DNA from: Pedobacter schmidteae
GTDB taxonomy: Bacteria > Bacteroidota > Bacteroidia > Sphingobacteriales > Sphingobacteriaceae
Direction: 5' to 3'
Length of the DNA: 64,000 nucleotides
NCBI GenBank assembly: GCA_945901155.1
Contig: CAMDKO010000001.1
Span: 1-64,000, forward strand
The position numbers were made by a program, and so were the translations under genes. Of the stretch, positions 62,704-64,000 are shown piece after piece; the stretch's first letter is position 1, and the number at the start of each line of letters is the position of its first letter. A model generated the notes under the pieces. It saw nothing but the letters and a program-made list of their open reading frames with translations, was not told the DNA's origin and did no database searches.

Positions 62704-63231
62704 TTATTTTTTTATCTCAGCTCTGATTAGATACTTGTTTTTACCTAGAAGTATTACTTTTTGGTATTTGTCAATGCTATAAGCTGAGTCTGGAATATAA
62801 ATCAGTGTTTCTGTTGACTCATAAAGATAGTTTTTACTGCTGTTTTTGATCAGAATATGCTTGGTTTTACCATTTGAATCCATTTTGATCCGAATCTCTC
62901 TGGTGCGCAAATTAGTATCAATAGCGAAATATGCTATAGAGCTACTATCTTTTATGATTTTGTAACTATCCTTCCAGGCGGCCTTATTGATATCAGATCC
63001 TGTAAAAAGGCTTAGCTCATTTTTCCAGTCAATTTGAACCCCTGCTTTTGTTTCTGAAAGCTCATTTTGAGTGATGGTTTTATCTACAACAGACTCATTC
63101 TTGTTTAACCGAATTACTTCAGAATCGAAAAAACCTTTAATATCCTCAAAAGGAGCTTTAAAAGACTGCTCTGCTGCCGGTTTGCAGGAGGCCAGAATTA
63201 AAAACATCCAGAAAATTGAACGGTTTCTCAT
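62704..63231 (-). CDS. Lipoprotein of unknown function
   Basis: 175 aa with a lipoprotein signal (MRNRSIFWMFLILASCKPAAEQ; lipobox LASC). The rest is hydrophilic and beta-rich, with a late RTREIRIKMDSNGKTKHILI stretch. I do not recognise the family. Its start shares one base with the gpmI stop, so it is probably co-transcribed with gpmI, perhaps only through chromosomal proximity. Confidence 0.7.
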   Translation of the reverse strand: MRNRSIFWMFLILASCKPAAEQSFKAPFEDIKGFFDSEVIRLNKNESVVDKTITQNELSETKAGVQIDWKNELSLFTGSDINKAAWKDSYKIIKDSSSIAYFAIDTNLRTREIRIKMDSNGKTKHILIKNSSKNYLYESTETLIYIPDSAYSIDKYQKVILLGKNKYLIRAEIKK

Positions 63232-64000
63232 TAGGATACTAGTATGCTACCAGTCATGATTTCAGGAGCTGAAATATTCATGAGTTTAAGTATTGTTGGA
63301 GCAACATCGCCCAGCTTTCCGTCATGAATATGCTTGTGCTCCTTATCTATGAGTATACAAGGCACTAAGTTTGTTGTATGTGCGGTATTTGGAGAGCCAT
63401 CTGAATTAATCATGTAATCTGCATTGCCATGATCAGCCAGAATGATGAATGAATATCCATTTTTCACTCCGCATTCAACCACTTTCTGCAGACATAGGTC
63501 TACCGTTTCAACAGCTTTGACTACTGCATTAAAAACTCCCGTATGTCCAACCATATCAGGATTTGCGAAGTTCAAACAAACAAAATCAGGCCATCCATTT
63601 TCAAGTTCTGTACATATTGCATCAGCGATTTGTTTGGCACTCATTTCAGGTTGAAGATCATAAGTGGCAACTTTTGGAGAAGGAATAAGTATCCTTTTTT
63701 CATTGTTAAACTCTTTTTCTCTTCCTCCAGAAAAGAAAAAAGTAACATGAGGGTACTTTTCAGTCTCTGCAATACGAACCTGATTTTTATTATTTTTTTC
63801 AAGTACAGCGCCTAAAGTATCATTCAGGTCATCTTTAGTAAATATGATATGAACATTTTTAAAGGTTTCATCATAACTAGTCATGGTGACATAGTACAGA
63901 TTCAAAGGTTTCATTTCAAACTCGGGAAATGCCTGCTGAGTTAAAACTGTGCTAATTTCCCTTCCTCTATCTGTGCGGAAATTGAAACAAATTACAACAT
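63231..64000 (-). CDS. gpmI: Phosphoglycerate mutase (2,3-bisphosphoglycerate-independent), C-terminal part
   Basis: Glycolytic enzyme interconverting 3- and 2-phosphoglycerate, alkaline-phosphatase superfamily, Mn-dependent. The track starts at 63914, but the frame is open to the right edge: ICFNFRTDRGREIS precedes the Met, the family's conserved NFRxDRxR block. Metal ligands are visible in the C-terminal FIILADHGNADYM; NFANPDMVGHTG is also typical. About 256 of the usual about 510 residues are in the window; the N-terminal half lies beyond the edge. Confidence 0.95.
   Translation of the reverse strand, partial: VVICFNFRTDRGREISTVLTQQAFPEFEMKPLNLYYVTMTSYDETFKNVHIIFTKDDLNDTLGAVLEKNNKNQVRIAETEKYPHVTFFFSGGREKEFNNEKRILIPSPKVATYDLQPEMSAKQIADAICTELENGWPDFVCLNFANPDMVGHTGVFNAVVKAVETVDLCLQKVVECGVKNGYSFIILADHGNADYMINSDGSPNTAHTTNLVPCILIDKEHKHIHDGKLGDVAPTILKLMNISAPEIMTGSILVS

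Noticed and set aside
1-64000. tRNA, rRNA, CRISPR, insertion sequences, prophage or integrative elements
   Set aside because: No cloverleaf-like GGTTCGAATCC regions, no direct repeat-spacer arrays, no transposase or integrase motifs and no flanking inverted or direct repeats were seen.

Overview
The window is chromosomal DNA of a Bacteroidota bacterium, most likely from the Sphingobacteriales (a Pedobacter- or Solitalea-like organism; the genus is inference from gene content). Evidence: low G+C content, promoters of the TAnnTTTG type instead of a sigma70 -10 box, type IX secretion genes (PorT next to UbiE; PorG in the NadK-PorG-UppS-BamA-Skp-Skp block), a long extra amidophosphoribosyltransferase, and almost no Shine-Dalgarno sequences. 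Nearly all of it is core genome. I saw no rRNA, tRNA, insertion sequence, prophage or CRISPR array.

Layout. 1-4.4 kb: an APC amino-acid permease cut by the left edge, a PAP2 phosphatase, an M3 oligoendopeptidase and a UbiA prenyltransferase. 4.5-10.5 kb: EngB, divergent UbiE-PorT, an SDR oxidoreductase, YqeY, an alpha/beta hydrolase, a CBS protein and NAD kinase. 10.5-17.1 kb: an outer-membrane biogenesis block (PorG, UppS, BamA, two Skp/OmpH chaperones) closed by a strong terminator, then MurI. 17.1-24.9 kb: nuoH-I-J-K-L-M-N, the membrane arm of complex I without nuoA-G beside it. 25-35.8 kb: a PurF-type enzyme, LysE exporter, sugar MFS transporter, dCMP deaminase, UbiD-type decarboxylase, GuaA, a periplasmic-binding-fold lipoprotein and an RsmB-like methyltransferase. 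35.8-42.1 kb: MarC, two APC permeases and a membrane pyrophosphatase. 42.4-51.8 kb: a minus-strand envelope locus (1011-aa TPR protein, plugless outer-membrane barrel, HU-like/SPOR membrane protein, ExbB, ExbD, TonB/TolA-like protein) followed by FolC. 52-58.7 kb: PyrR-PyrB, ribosomal protein S1, Cmk, divergent ArfB, an LpxR-like protein and a small barrel protein. 58.8-64 kb: Lon, a TPR protein, a small membrane protein, a lipoprotein and phosphoglycerate mutase cut by the right edge.

How the genes work together. UbiA-, UbiD- and UbiE-type enzymes are consistent with late menaquinone synthesis, probably by the futalosine route, and menaquinone would be the acceptor for the complex I encoded here. 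UppS, MurI, BamA, Skp, PorT, PorG, LpxR and the ExbBD locus all serve the cell envelope. PurF, GuaA, PyrR, PyrB, Cmk and dCMP deaminase serve nucleotide metabolism.

The best candidate for a poorly described system is the six-gene ExbBD envelope locus at 44.1-51.8 kb. A second notable pattern is that six housekeeping genes carry a TAnnTTTG (or one-mismatch) element directly against their start codon, which predicts leaderless or nearly leaderless mRNAs.
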